Assembly: GCA_903954045.1 (NCBI GenBank)
Contig: CAJBMJ010000547.1
Location: 1-39,974, forward strand
Reading direction: 5' to 3'
Origin: an uncultured beta proteobacterium
GTDB lineage: Bacteria > Pseudomonadota > Gammaproteobacteria > Burkholderiales > Burkholderiaceae_C
DNA: 39,974 nucleotides
Below, one piece after another: positions 1 through 9,608 of the stretch; the stretch's first letter is position 1; the number at the start of each line of letters is the position of its first letter. Made by a program: the position numbers and the translations under genes. The notes beneath the pieces are model-generated. The model had not been told where the DNA came from, ran no database searches, and saw nothing but the letters and a program-made list of their open reading frames with translations.

Positions 1-380
1 ACAAGCTGGCGGCTCAGACCGATTTCCTCTTCCGATTCACGCAAGGCTGTATCAGACTCGTCGTTGTCACCCGGATCTGCTTTGCCGCCCGGAAAGGCTA
101 TTTGTCCGGAGTGGCTAGAGAGGTGCGCCGTGCGCTGCGTCAGGAGCACCATCAGCTGCTCTCTCATGATGATGGGAACCAGTACCGATGCAGACACCGG
201 CAGACGATCAGAGAAGCGAGGCTCCCCCCGTATCTCGGGCGACCAAGCAGGAGGACTCCGGAAACGCGCGCGAAGCGCTTCAGGCAACAATCGCGACCGT
301 GCAACGGAAGGCAAATGAGAGTCCACCCGGGTGACTGGCACCTGCAAAGGGTCAAACTTGGGGTAGGAGGACACGTTCAA
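1..380 (-). CDS. NUDIX hydrolase, CoA pyrophosphatase-like (C-terminus cut by window edge)
   Basis: Reverse-strand translation LNVSSYPKFDPLQVPVTRVDSHLP...LLTQRTAHLSSHSGQIAFPGGKADPGDNDESDTALRESEEEIGL contains a NUDIX box (GGKADPGDNDESDTALRESEEEIGL); in-frame TGA just upstream of a TTG/GTG start. Confidence 0.85.
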   Translation of the reverse strand, partial: MNVSSYPKFDPLQVPVTRVDSHLPSVARSRLLPEALRARFRSPPAWSPEIRGEPRFSDRLPVSASVLVPIIMREQLMVLLTQRTAHLSSHSGQIAFPGGKADPGDNDESDTALRESEEEIGLSRQL

Positions 381-385
381 AAATC

Positions 386-417
386 AAAAAGCCGCCACAG
401 TAGGTACTGGGCGGCTT
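386..417 (-). terminator. Rho-independent terminator after rplS
   Basis: Inverted repeat AAGCCGCC(389-396)/GGCGGCTT(410-417); on the - strand followed by TTTTTGATTTTTG. Confidence 0.75.
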
Positions 418-436
418 GTTTAGACAAGACGGCGAG

Positions 437-808
437 TTACGCAGCTGTCTTTTTGGCTGGCAGCTTTTCCTTGATACGGGCAGACTTGCCGCTACGGTCA
501 CGCAGGTAGTACAGCTTGGCGCGGCGCACATCACCGCGGCGCTTGACTTCGATACTGGCGATCAGGGGGCTGTATGTTTGGAACGTACGTTCCACGCCTT
601 CGCCGCTGGAAATTTTGCGAACAATAAAGCCGCTGTTGAGGCCACGATTGCGCTTGGCAATCACAACACCTTCATAAGCCTGAACGCGCTTGCGGTTTCC
701 CTCAACCACATTGACGCTCACAACAACGGTATCGCCGGGAGCAAAGTCAGGAATAGTCTTCCCGAGGCGAGCAATTTCTTCTTGCTCAAGAGCTTGGATA
801 ATGTTCAT
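437..808 (-). CDS. rplS: 50S ribosomal protein L19
   Basis: [61 protein letters not shown]...; ORF start trimmed to the conserved MNII start. Confidence 0.97.
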   Translation of the reverse strand: MNIIQALEQEEIARLGKTIPDFAPGDTVVVSVNVVEGNRKRVQAYEGVVIAKRNRGLNSGFIVRKISSGEGVERTFQTYSPLIASIEVKRRGDVRRAKLYYLRDRSGKSARIKEKLPAKKTAA

Positions 809-946
809 GGTTTCTTTCGTGATCTTGGTCGCGCCAGCATCAACATTGACGCTAGCCACTCTTAATGCTAAAGAGCAACTCGGCCGAGCAGAGGATCGGT
901 TAGCCCGCCATTATAGCAGTCTGAACTCTGCTTAGTGAAACGGCAT

Positions 947-1651
947 TTAGTCCGCCAATTTTGCGGCCGCCAGAATGTCGGGACGATGCTGTTCTGTGAG
1001 TCGTAATCGTTGCTCATGGCGCCACCGCTCAATATGCTCATGGTGTCCGGACATTAAAACCTCCGGAACGCTCTGCCCCTGCCATGACTCTGGACGTGTG
1101 TAGTGGGGGCAATCGAGCAACCCACCCAGGGCAGGATTAAAGCTGTCCTGCTGATGACTTTCATGATCAGTCAAAACACCAGGTTGCAGCCTTGCCAGGG
1201 AGTCAAGCAACACCATTGCAGCCAACTCACCGCCAGAAAGCACAAAGTCACCCACGCTGATTTGCTGGTTCACATAGGCGTCAATGAAACGCTGATCCAC
1301 TCCCTCATAGCGCCCGCAGATCAGGATTGCACCGTCACTCATTGCCCAGTTTTGCACCGCCTGGTGGTTCAAACGCTCGCCGATGGGGGAAAAAAGAACA
1401 ACCGGCGCATTGTCCTGGCGTTGACTACGGACACACTCAACGGCTTGCGCCAATGGCTCGGCCAGCATGACCATACCGGGACCACCCCCAAAGGGCCGGT
1501 CGTCAACTCTGCGGTAATTGCCGACTGCAAAATCACGCGGATTGGTAAACCGAACGTCAACCTGGGCTGACTCAAAAGCACGCCGGGTGATGCCTACCTT
1601 CAAAAAAGGATCGAACAATTCCGGAAACAGGGTGACGATGTCAAAGCGCAT
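947..1651 (-). CDS. trmD: tRNA (guanine37-N1)-methyltransferase
   Basis: MRFDIVTLFPELFDPFLKVGITRRAFE...GGGPGMVMLAEPLAQAV...LICGRYEGVDQRFIDAYV; start trimmed to MRFDIVT. Confidence 0.97.
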   Translation of the reverse strand: MRFDIVTLFPELFDPFLKVGITRRAFESAQVDVRFTNPRDFAVGNYRRVDDRPFGGGPGMVMLAEPLAQAVECVRSQRQDNAPVVLFSPIGERLNHQAVQNWAMSDGAILICGRYEGVDQRFIDAYVNQQISVGDFVLSGGELAAMVLLDSLARLQPGVLTDHESHQQDSFNPALGGLLDCPHYTRPESWQGQSVPEVLMSGHHEHIERWRHEQRLRLTEQHRPDILAAAKLAD

Positions 1652-1661
1652 CCTCAGAAGC

Positions 1662-2264
1662 TCAGTAATCGCTCTGCCAGTCCACAACAATCTGGCGCTT
1701 GACCAGATCCACATCATCCACATACGCTGAAACGAAGGGGATCATCCGTTCCAGCAACTTGCCGTCCTGAAGGTAATCAAGAACCAGAACGGTTTGTGGG
1801 CCGGTGGACAGCAACTCCCGCACCGAGCCCATCAATTCCTGCTGGCGATTAAATACCTCCAGCCCGATCAGATCGACCCAGTAATACTCATCTTTTTCAG
1901 CAGTCGGAAAGCTGGAGCGAGAAACAAAAATACGTGCGCCACGGAGACTCTCCGCAGCATTTCGATCATCCACGCCCTGGGCCGACGCCACAACGGTATC
2001 CGAATGGTCCTTTGCCTCTTTAATGGCAAGCTTCGCCGTGCCAGAAAAAGTAGGAATGCCTTTTTCAGTTGGCAGGAGATACCAACGCTTGGACGAAAAA
2101 AGCGCCTCAGGATGGGCGCTAAAGGACAGAACTTTGAACCATCCCTTGATGCCCCAAGCGTCTGCCACTCTGCCCACCTCTACCGCATCTAGCGGCATTT
2201 CGGCAGACTCAAGTCCAGGCAACATGGCTCGTGGGCTAGTTTGGTCGGGGCGAGCCACGCTCAC
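1662..2264 (-). CDS. rimM: Ribosome maturation factor RimM
   Basis: VEVGRVADAWGIKGWFKVLSFSAHPEALFSSKRWYL...; position between rpsP and trmD; exact start uncertain. Confidence 0.93.
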   Translation of the reverse strand: MSVARPDQTSPRAMLPGLESAEMPLDAVEVGRVADAWGIKGWFKVLSFSAHPEALFSSKRWYLLPTEKGIPTFSGTAKLAIKEAKDHSDTVVASAQGVDDRNAAESLRGARIFVSRSSFPTAEKDEYYWVDLIGLEVFNRQQELMGSVRELLSTGPQTVLVLDYLQDGKLLERMIPFVSAYVDDVDLVKRQIVVDWQSDY

Positions 2265-2273
2265 CCTGAACCA

Positions 2274-2525
2274 TCAGGCTGCTTTTTTGGCAGCCTGGTT
2301 GATCAAACGCTCAACCGTGGGCGAAGCTTGGGCGCCAACACCTTGCCAGTAGGTCAGGCGGTCTTGCGCAATGCGGATGCTTTCCTCATTGGCTTTGGCA
2401 ATGGGGTTGTAAAAACCGATGCGCTCGATGAAGCGGCCATCACGACGGGTGCGCTTGTCGGCGACCACGATGTTGAAGAACGGGCGAGCTTTTGCACCGC
2501 CACGGGCGAGTCGAATAACGACCAT
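2274..2525 (-). CDS. rpsP: 30S ribosomal protein S16
   Basis: [41 protein letters not shown]. Confidence 0.97.
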   Translation of the reverse strand: MVVIRLARGGAKARPFFNIVVADKRTRRDGRFIERIGFYNPIAKANEESIRIAQDRLTYWQGVGAQASPTVERLINQAAKKAA

Positions 2526-2645
2526 AATTTATCCTTTGGGTGACTGAAGTTTCTTTCAGCCATTGAATTCAGAGTTGAGACACGCAACTGACCACCCGGC
2601 CAGTGACACTCGAAATAGCCTTCAATTATAACGTTTTCCTGCACC

Positions 2646-3167
2646 ATGATCAAAATTCGACCCAGTCTCGATACCGACGTCCCTGCCATTGCGGCCATCT
2701 ATGCCCATCATGTTCTCAACGGGACCGGCACCTTCGAAATCACACCTGCCTCAAATGAAGACATGCAAGCACGGCGTAGTGATGTGTTGGCAAAAAATCT
2801 TCCCTTTTTGGTACTGGAGGATTCCACCGGAATTGCGGGGTTTGCTTATTGCAACTGGTTCAAGCCTCGCCCTGCCTATCGTTTCTCGGCCGAAGATTCC
2901 ATTTACCTGGACAAACGCGTTGCGAGAAAAGGCCTGGGTCGCATCCTATTAATGGAGTTGATGACGCAAGCCGAACGGGCCGGAGTTCGCAAACTCATTG
3001 CGGTTATTGGCGACTCGGCTAATTCTGGCTCCATTGGGGTTCACCGTGCCTGCGGTTTTGCGCACGTGGGAGTGCTGGGCGCGTGCGGCTGGAAGTTCAA
3101 CCGCTGGCTGGACGTGGTTCTCATGGAGTGTGCGTTGGGGCCAGGATCCAGCACTGCTCCAGCCTGA
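2646..3167 (+). CDS. GNAT family N-acetyltransferase (phosphinothricin acetyltransferase-like)
   Basis: IRPSLDTDVPAIAAIYAHHVLNGTGTFEITPAS...GIGRILLMELMTQAE-type GNAT motifs, ...GFAHVGVLGACGWKFNRWLDVVLME. Confidence 0.9.
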   Translation: MIKIRPSLDTDVPAIAAIYAHHVLNGTGTFEITPASNEDMQARRSDVLAKNLPFLVLEDSTGIAGFAYCNWFKPRPAYRFSAEDSIYLDKRVARKGLGRILLMELMTQAERAGVRKLIAVIGDSANSGSIGVHRACGFAHVGVLGACGWKFNRWLDVVLMECALGPGSSTAPA

Positions 3168-3168
3168 T

Positions 3169-4179
3169 TCAAAAAATCTGCAAACTAACCCAATAGGCAA
3201 TGGCTGCAACAAACGCACTGGCAGGGATAGTAAGAACCCAGGCCCAGACGATATTGCCCGCCACGCCCCAGCGCACAGCACTGGCCCTTTGGGTTGATCC
3301 CACTCCCACAATGGCGCCCGTGATGGTATGGGTAGTCGAAACGGGTATGCCCAGCGACGTAGCAAGAAATAAAGTCATGGCTCCACCTGTTTCAGCACAA
3401 AACCCACCCACCGGCTTCAACTTGGTGATGCGCTGCCCCATGGTTTTGACAATGCGCCACCCGCCAAACATGGTTCCTGCGCCAATGGCGATGTAGCAAC
3501 TCACAATAGTCCAGGTTGGCGGAGACTTGTCACTGGCCGCGACGTAGCCTGTAGCGATCAGCATCATCCAGATAATGCCGATGGTTTTTTGCGCATCATT
3601 TCCACCATGCCCCAAGCTGTAGGCACCAGCGGATACCAACTGGAGGCGGCGAAACCATTTGTCCACCCGCGAAGGCCGTGCGCGCCTGCAGATCCAGGCG
3701 ACGAGAACCATCATGACGGATCCCAAAGTAAACCCGAGCAACGGGGAGACAAAGATGAATGCCACCGTCTTCAGAATGCCCGCGGAAACCAGCGCGCCTG
3801 CACCCGCTTTGGCGATCACCGCACCCACGATGCCGCCAATCAATGCATGCGAGGAACTGCTGGGAATACCGTAGTACCAGGTAATGACGTTCCAGGTGAT
3901 GGCTCCCACCAGTGCCCCGAATACCACATGGGTATCGACAACACCCGGCTGAACGATTCCTTTACCCACGGTGGCCGCCACACTGAGATGGAAAATAAAT
4001 ATGGCGATGAAGTTAAAGAACGCCGCGAATAAGACTGCCTGACCGGGCTTGAGAACACCGGTTGAAACCACGGTGGCAATGGAGTTAGCAGCATCATGAA
4101 AACCATTCATGAAGTCAAACAACAAAGCCAGTGCCACCAGCAACATGACTACCCACAGAGCCGCCTGCACGTTTTCCAT
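3169..4179 (-). CDS. Inorganic phosphate transporter, PiT family
   Basis: FDFMNGFHDAANSIATVVSTGVL...GIPSSSSHALIGG...GHGGNDAQKTIGI...GIPVSTTHTITGAIVG are PiT signature motifs. Confidence 0.95.
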   Translation of the reverse strand: MENVQAALWVVMLLVALALLFDFMNGFHDAANSIATVVSTGVLKPGQAVLFAAFFNFIAIFIFHLSVAATVGKGIVQPGVVDTHVVFGALVGAITWNVITWYYGIPSSSSHALIGGIVGAVIAKAGAGALVSAGILKTVAFIFVSPLLGFTLGSVMMVLVAWICRRARPSRVDKWFRRLQLVSAGAYSLGHGGNDAQKTIGIIWMMLIATGYVAASDKSPPTWTIVSCYIAIGAGTMFGGWRIVKTMGQRITKLKPVGGFCAETGGAMTLFLATSLGIPVSTTHTITGAIVGVGSTQRASAVRWGVAGNIVWAWVLTIPASAFVAAIAYWVSLQIF

Positions 4180-4196
4180 ATCGATTGCCTACGGGG

Positions 4197-4844
4197 TCAG
4201 GAGTTTTCGAGGATGATGCCCTCGATCACATTGGCAACGTCTTCGCATTTGTCGGTGATGGTCTCCAGCAACTCATAAATCGCCTTGAGCTTGATCACCT
4301 CACGAACATCGGGCTCTTCGCGAAACAACTTGCTCATGGCCGTGCGCATCACGCGGTCGGCATCCGACTCGAGTCGGTCAATCTCTTCGCAAGTTTTCAA
4401 TGCGGCCTCTGCTGTCGCCTGGTCAGCAATGTGATCCAGTAACTTGACTGCGTCTCGCAATCGTTCACAACACCTCAGGCTGAGGTCCGTCAGTCGGGTG
4501 ATTTCCTCAGTCATGTGGTGAATGTCGTACAGCGCCATCGTTTCTGCCGAGTCCTGAATCAGGTCGGCCACATCGTCCATCGTATTGATCAGCGAGTGAA
4601 TCTGTTCGCGATCAATGGGGGTGATGAAAGTGATGTGAATGGCCTTATTGACATCGTGCGTCACACGGTCCGCTGCGCGCTCCGCGTCATCCACTTCCTG
4701 GTTGTACTTGGCCCTGAGCCCGACATCAGCGTAGTTGGCCACTAGTTTGGAAAAAGCCTGCGCGGCCTCAACAATACGATCCGCGTGTTGATTGAACATC
4801 TCGAAAAAATTGCCTTCGCGGGGCAACAACTTTCCAAACAACAT
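4197..4844 (-). CDS. DUF47 / PhoU-like phosphate transport regulator, partner of PiT
   Basis: MLFGKLLPREGNFFEMFNQHADRIVEAAQAFSKLV... ; adjacent to pit, same strand. Confidence 0.92.
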   Translation of the reverse strand: MLFGKLLPREGNFFEMFNQHADRIVEAAQAFSKLVANYADVGLRAKYNQEVDDAERAADRVTHDVNKAIHITFITPIDREQIHSLINTMDDVADLIQDSAETMALYDIHHMTEEITRLTDLSLRCCERLRDAVKLLDHIADQATAEAALKTCEEIDRLESDADRVMRTAMSKLFREEPDVREVIKLKAIYELLETITDKCEDVANVIEGIILENS

Positions 4845-4866
4845 GACGAACTCCTATCGTTTAAAT

Positions 4867-4895
4867 ATGTCAAAAAGGTGACAAATATTTGACTT
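4867..4895 (-). promoter_or_regulatory. Putative Pho-box-like array upstream of the DUF47-pit operon
   Basis: On the - strand AAGTCAA-ATAT-TTGTCAC-CTTT-TTGACAT: three 7-mers with 11-bp period, resembling PhoB half-sites (CTGTCAT). Confidence 0.45.
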
Positions 4896-5177
4896 GGTGG
4901 AGTTTAACCGCCCCATTGGCCGGGTTATTTCACGGCATCCAACTGTATGAACTGATTGGGGTGAGTTTTGATGTACGACGGCCTGTCAGTAGGATCGTGG
5001 CTGGCGGTGGCATGAACTCGGTAAACAGTGCCTGCTGCTCATCCAGAAATGTTCTACGATTGGAAAGTCCATTGATTCAAAGCTATCGACGCGATACTTG
5101 GCTACAAAAAACCCGAACAGCTATCGCCTCACGATAGAGGCCCCTATCTTCCAGGAGCAAGTCCAAACCAGCCGCCT

Positions 5178-6392
5178 TTAGGGGGCTGTAACGGTGAAGA
5201 ACTCCCACATCCGCGGTGCGGTGGCCGCAGCACCAGGAAAGGTTGTTACACCAAGGCCTTCCAGCGTCAGTCGCAGCATGCTTTGGTGCTGATACTTCGT
5301 TGTCGAGACGTAACCTCTCCTAGAGAAGGCGGGACTAACCAGTGTTGCGACGATGTGATTGTCGTAATTGGTATCGTTTTCATCAAACAAGATGATCAAC
5401 AGGCCATCATCTTTGAAGGGCGTGCTGGTCAATAGCGGCGCAAAGTTTTTCTTCAACCAAGCGTCGGCCGTCCTGAGAGAGCAGTCGTGGGCATCATTAC
5501 ATCCGTTTGGCGTCACAAAAGAATAGTTGGGCAAGGTTCCAGCCGCCATGTCGGTCGCAAACTGCGTGAACGGCACTAGATTCTGTTTGCTTGTAGTGGT
5601 TTCAGTGACGTCGCTCAGGTAGGCTAGTGGCACGTGCCGAACAATGTAGTTGCCAGACCCCACCCCTGTGTAGCCGACTGATGGAAGATTCTCGGCATAA
5701 GCCTTCCACGTCTTGCCATTGGCATTCAACTGCCGAACCACGTTATCCGCTGTCACTGAGAAATTCGAGGGGGTCCGCGAATCATCATCGGTCAATATTT
5801 GCCCAGTTGTCAGCATGAAATAGTTGCCGATTGAAGGGTTTGTGTTGGCGAAATACTTTGATGCCAAGCCATAGCCGGATATCAACGAGTTCAAGTACGG
5901 CATAGCTGTGGTACCGACCACGTCCGCATAGTCGGTGTTCTCCAAAACGACCATGACCACATGCTTAAATGGAGCGGCGACGACTGTTGCCGCGGGGCTG
6001 ATCACGATGCTGAGGTTGGCTGATACCGTCAAAGCTTTGGAATCGCGAACCGTAAACGTTACAGCCGAAGTTCCAGCGATCGTTGGTGTTCCGGCAATGG
6101 CTCCAGTAGATGCCGTGAGCGCAAGACCAGTTGGCAAACTGCCGCTTGACACGCTCCACGTGTACGGCGCGGTGCCGCCTTTGACCTGCAAAGCCGCTTG
6201 GTAAGCACTATTGACGCCCCCACTCGGGAGAGCAGACGTTGTCACTTGAAGCACGGCTGAAGTCACCGTTGTGCTTCCCGGCGTTGTCGCGGTGTCAGCG
6301 CTGCCACCGCCACAGGCCGTCAGCATCAGCATGCTTACGAGCCCAGCCGTCGTGAGAAAGAGCTTTTTCGCCATTGAATCAACAATTTTCAT
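5178..6392 (-). CDS. Lipoprotein with putative Ig (He_PIG-like) domain and phosphoesterase/acid phosphatase domain
   Basis: Lipobox LMLTACGGG; LPSGGVNSAYQAALQVKGGTAPYTWSVSSGSLPTGLALTASTGAIAGTP; then HVVMVVLENTDYADVVGTTAMPYLNSLISGYGLASKYFANTNPSIGNYFMLTTGQ of the phosphoesterase family. Confidence 0.88.
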   Translation of the reverse strand: MKIVDSMAKKLFLTTAGLVSMLMLTACGGGSADTATTPGSTTVTSAVLQVTTSALPSGGVNSAYQAALQVKGGTAPYTWSVSSGSLPTGLALTASTGAIAGTPTIAGTSAVTFTVRDSKALTVSANLSIVISPAATVVAAPFKHVVMVVLENTDYADVVGTTAMPYLNSLISGYGLASKYFANTNPSIGNYFMLTTGQILTDDDSRTPSNFSVTADNVVRQLNANGKTWKAYAENLPSVGYTGVGSGNYIVRHVPLAYLSDVTETTTSKQNLVPFTQFATDMAAGTLPNYSFVTPNGCNDAHDCSLRTADAWLKKNFAPLLTSTPFKDDGLLIILFDENDTNYDNHIVATLVSPAFSRRGYVSTTKYQHQSMLRLTLEGLGVTTFPGAAATAPRMWEFFTVTAP

Positions 6393-6798
6393 ATTTGTCG
6401 TCCGTCTAAATAGTGGAAGTCAAAGTCGACCTGGCTGTCGATAAAAACAAACTTGCTGATCTAACGGATAAGCATTTCAACCACCTCAAGGCCAGTATCG
6501 CACCTTCGATCAGCCCAACCCACGTAAAAACCTTCGCGATTCTCGCTACAGCGTGAATCCACGGTGAGTCACCTCCAATCAGACGCATCCGGACACCACA
6601 CTGCGGGCACAGCGGCGGAAAAACCTCTCTACATGTGAGTGATCAACACCGCCCTCAGGCAATGCGTTCGACCGTTTCAGTGTCACCCACTCGGGCGGGA
6701 GTCACTTTGCGCAGCCGCTCCATAGACAACAGCGATTTTGAATCACTGCGGGCTGGCTTGTGAATTCCTCAGGTCTAAGCTGGCGGTCAATTCACTCC

Positions 6799-6850
6799 TG
6801 AATTGATAGCTTCTCGTGCACATTCCACGAGGGCTACAGGCCAATTCTTT
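6799..6850 (+). repeat. Dispersed palindromic repeat, copy A
   Basis: TGAATTGATAGCTTCTCGTGCACATTCCACGAGGGCTACAGGCCAATTCTTT; internal CTCGTG/CACGAG and TAGC/GCTA arms; related to copies at 9524, 20072, 29181, 35841. Confidence 0.7.
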
Positions 6851-6886
6851 AAAAAAGAAAGCCCCGCAGCTCGCGCCACGGGGCTT
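6851..6886 (-). terminator. Rho-independent terminator of acnB
   Basis: AAGCCCCG(6859-6866)/CGGGGCTT(6879-6886); on the - strand followed by TCTTTTTT. Confidence 0.85.
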
Positions 6887-6910
6887 ATGCCAGAAGTACT
6901 AACTCAGCGC

Positions 6911-9502
6911 TTAGGCCGTTGCCTTCACCGTAGCCGCAGCGTCCGTGTAGTCGCTGATCTTGTCAAAGTTCAGGTACTGGTACACCTTGTCGCTGGCCGC
7001 AGTCAGCACGCCCATGTCAGCCAGGTACTCTTCCTTGGTTGGAATGCGGCCCAGCTTGGAAGCGATGGCGGCAATCTCGGCTGAACCCAGGTACACAAAT
7101 GTGTCCTTGCCCAAACGGTTGGGGAAGTTGCGCGTTGATGTGGAGAGCACGGTGGCGCCCGCCTTCACCTGGGCCTGGTTGCCCATGCACAAGCTGCAAC
7201 CCGGCATTTCCATGCGGGCACCAGCACCACCCAGAATGCCGTAGTGGCCTTCGTCGCTCAACTGCTTGGCGTCCATCTTGGTCGGCGGTGCAATCCACAG
7301 ATTGACCGGAATGTCACGCTTGCCTTCCATCAGCTTGGACGCTGCACGGAAATGACCGATGTTAGTCATGCAGGAACCGATGAACACTTCGTCGATCTTG
7401 GTGCCCGCGACTTCGGCCAATGTTTTCACATCGTCCGGATCGTTGGGGCAGGCCAGGATAGGCTCGTGGATGTCTGCCAAGTCGATTTCGATCACGGCAG
7501 CATAGTCCGCGTCAGCATCGCCCTTGAGCAACTGGGGATCCTTGAGCCAGGCTTCCTGAGCCGCGATACGACGCGCCAGGGTACGAGCGTCAGAGTAGCC
7601 ATTGGCAATCATCCACTTCATCATGGTGATGTTGCTGTTGACGTATTCCTGGATCGGCTCCTTGTTCAGGTGCACCGTGCAACCGGCGGCGGAACGCTCG
7701 GCGGACGCGTCCGACAACTCAAACGCCTGCTCCACCTTCAGGTCGGGCAGACCTTCAATTTCGAGAATGCGGCCCGAGAAGATGTTCTTCTTGCCCTTTT
7801 TCTCGACAGTCAGCAGACCGGCCTTGATCGCATACAGCGGAATGGCATTCACCAGATCACGCAGGGTGATGCCGTTTTGCATCTTGCCTTTGAAACGCAC
7901 CAGCACGGATTCAGGCATGTCCAGCGGCATGACGCCGGTGGCTGCAGCAAACGCCACCAGACCGGAACCTGCTGGAAAGCTGATACCGATGGGGAAACGG
8001 GTGTGGCTGTCGCCGCCGGTGCCCACGGTATCTGGCAACAACAAGCGGTTCAGCCAGGAGTGAATCACGCCGTCACCCGGACGCAGGGCAACACCACCTC
8101 GGGTGCTGATGAAATCAGGCAGTTCATGGTGCATCTTCACGTCCACAGGCTTGGGGTAAGCAGCCGTGTGGCAGAAGGATTGCATCACCAGATCGGCGCT
8201 GAAGCCCAGGCACGCCAGATCTTTCAGTTCGTCGCGGGTCATGGGGCCGGTAGTGTCCTGCGAACCGACCGAGGTCATCTTGGGTTCGCAATAGGTACCG
8301 GGGCGAACGCCCTGGCCTTCCGGCAGGCCGCAGGCACGGCCGACCATCTTCTGGGCCAGGCTGAAACCTTTTTTGGTGTCAACTGGGTCTTGTGGCAAAC
8401 GGAACAAGGTGGAGGGCTTAAGGCCCAGTGCCTCGCGCGCCTTGGCGGTGAGGCCACGACCAATGATCAATGGAATACGGCCACCGGCACGGACTTCGTC
8501 AAACAGCACTTCACTCTTGACTTCGAAAGACGCAATTTCTTTGCCATCTTTGAAAGCCTTACCGTCGTAGGGGCGCAGCTCCACCACATCGCCCATGGCC
8601 ATTTGACTCACATCCAACTCAATCGGCAGCGCGCCAGAGTCTTCCATGGTGTTGTAGAAAATCGGGGCAATTTTTCCACCCAGACAGACTCCGCCGAAGC
8701 GCTTGTTGGGGACAAATGGAATGTCCTCGCCGGTAAACCACAAAACGGAGTTGGTCGCTGACTTGCGCGAAGAACCAGTACCCACCACATCGCCAACGTA
8801 GGCTACTAGATTGCCCTTTGCGCGCAGGTCTTCCAGGAACTTGACCGGACCACGCTTGCCATCTTCTTCGGGCGTAACGCCTGGACGGGCGTTCTTGTGC
8901 ATTGCCAGAGCATGCAAAGGAATGTCAGGGCGGCTCCAGGCATCGGGCGCAGGAGACAGGTCGTCGGTGTTGATCTCTCCAGCAACCTTGAAAATGCTTA
9001 CCGTGATGGACTTGGGCACTTCGGGACGGCTGGTGAACCACTCGGCATCAGCCCAGCTTTGCAAAACGGCTTTGGCGTGGGCATTGCCCTTATCTGCCTT
9101 CTCTTTGACATCATGGAACTGGTCAAACATTAGCAAGGTTTTCTTCAAACCTTCAGCCGCTTCCTTGGCCACTGCAGCGTCGTCCAGCAAGTCAACCATA
9201 GGGCTGATGTTGTAGCCACCCAGCATGGTGCCCAATAGTTCAGTGGCGCGGGCGCGGGAGATGAGGGCACACTTTTCAGTGCCGTGGGCCACGGCGGCCA
9301 AGTAGCTGGCTTTCACCTTGGCTGCGTCATCCACACCTGCGGGTACACGGTTGGTAATCAAATCAACCAAGGTCGCCTCCTCACCTGCCGGAGGATTTTT
9401 TAGGAGCTCAATCAATTCGCCAGTTTGCTTGGCAGTCAGGGGCAGTGGGGGAATTCCCAGCGCGGCGCGTTCGGCCACATGGTCTCGGTAGGCTTGCAAC
9501 AT
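6911..9502 (-). CDS. acnB: Aconitate hydratase B
   Basis: [37 protein letters not shown]...[57 protein letters not shown]; start trimmed to MLQAY with upstream AAAAGGAG. Confidence 0.97.
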   Translation of the reverse strand: MLQAYRDHVAERAALGIPPLPLTAKQTGELIELLKNPPAGEEATLVDLITNRVPAGVDDAAKVKASYLAAVAHGTEKCALISRARATELLGTMLGGYNISPMVDLLDDAAVAKEAAEGLKKTLLMFDQFHDVKEKADKGNAHAKAVLQSWADAEWFTSRPEVPKSITVSIFKVAGEINTDDLSPAPDAWSRPDIPLHALAMHKNARPGVTPEEDGKRGPVKFLEDLRAKGNLVAYVGDVVGTGSSRKSATNSVLWFTGEDIPFVPNKRFGGVCLGGKIAPIFYNTMEDSGALPIELDVSQMAMGDVVELRPYDGKAFKDGKEIASFEVKSEVLFDEVRAGGRIPLIIGRGLTAKAREALGLKPSTLFRLPQDPVDTKKGFSLAQKMVGRACGLPEGQGVRPGTYCEPKMTSVGSQDTTGPMTRDELKDLACLGFSADLVMQSFCHTAAYPKPVDVKMHHELPDFISTRGGVALRPGDGVIHSWLNRLLLPDTVGTGGDSHTRFPIGISFPAGSGLVAFAAATGVMPLDMPESVLVRFKGKMQNGITLRDLVNAIPLYAIKAGLLTVEKKGKKNIFSGRILEIEGLPDLKVEQAFELSDASAERSAAGCTVHLNKEPIQEYVNSNITMMKWMIANGYSDARTLARRIAAQEAWLKDPQLLKGDADADYAAVIEIDLADIHEPILACPNDPDDVKTLAEVAGTKIDEVFIGSCMTNIGHFRAASKLMEGKRDIPVNLWIAPPTKMDAKQLSDEGHYGILGGAGARMEMPGCSLCMGNQAQVKAGATVLSTSTRNFPNRLGKDTFVYLGSAEIAAIASKLGRIPTKEEYLADMGVLTAASDKVYQYLNFDKISDYTDAAATVKATA

Positions 9503-9523
9503 GGTACTTACTCCTTTTAGAAA

Positions 9524-9571
9524 CAAAATCGAGGTCTAGCCCTTATAAAACGGGCGTAAACAGCTATAAAC
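9524..9571 (-). repeat. Dispersed palindromic repeat, copy B, in the acnB 5' region
   Basis: Reverse complement TTTATAGCTGTTTACGCCCGTTTTATAAGGGCTAGACCTCGATTTTG matches the family layout (ATAGCTG...GGGCTAnAnnC). Confidence 0.6.
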
Positions 9572-9608
9572 TCTATAGCAGTGATGGCCTGAGTCGTGAA
9601 ACATAGAC

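Noticed and set aside
5000-5140. Short stretch resembling the end of an IS3-type transposase (AIDAILGYKKPEQL)
   Set aside because: Only a few residues resemble the SALGYxxPE motif, with stops nearby and no terminal repeats; too weak to call.
7244-8761. 505-aa open frame antisense to acnB
   Set aside because: Entirely opposite a well-supported acnB; no recognisable domain, residues look like the shadow of codon bias in GC-rich DNA.
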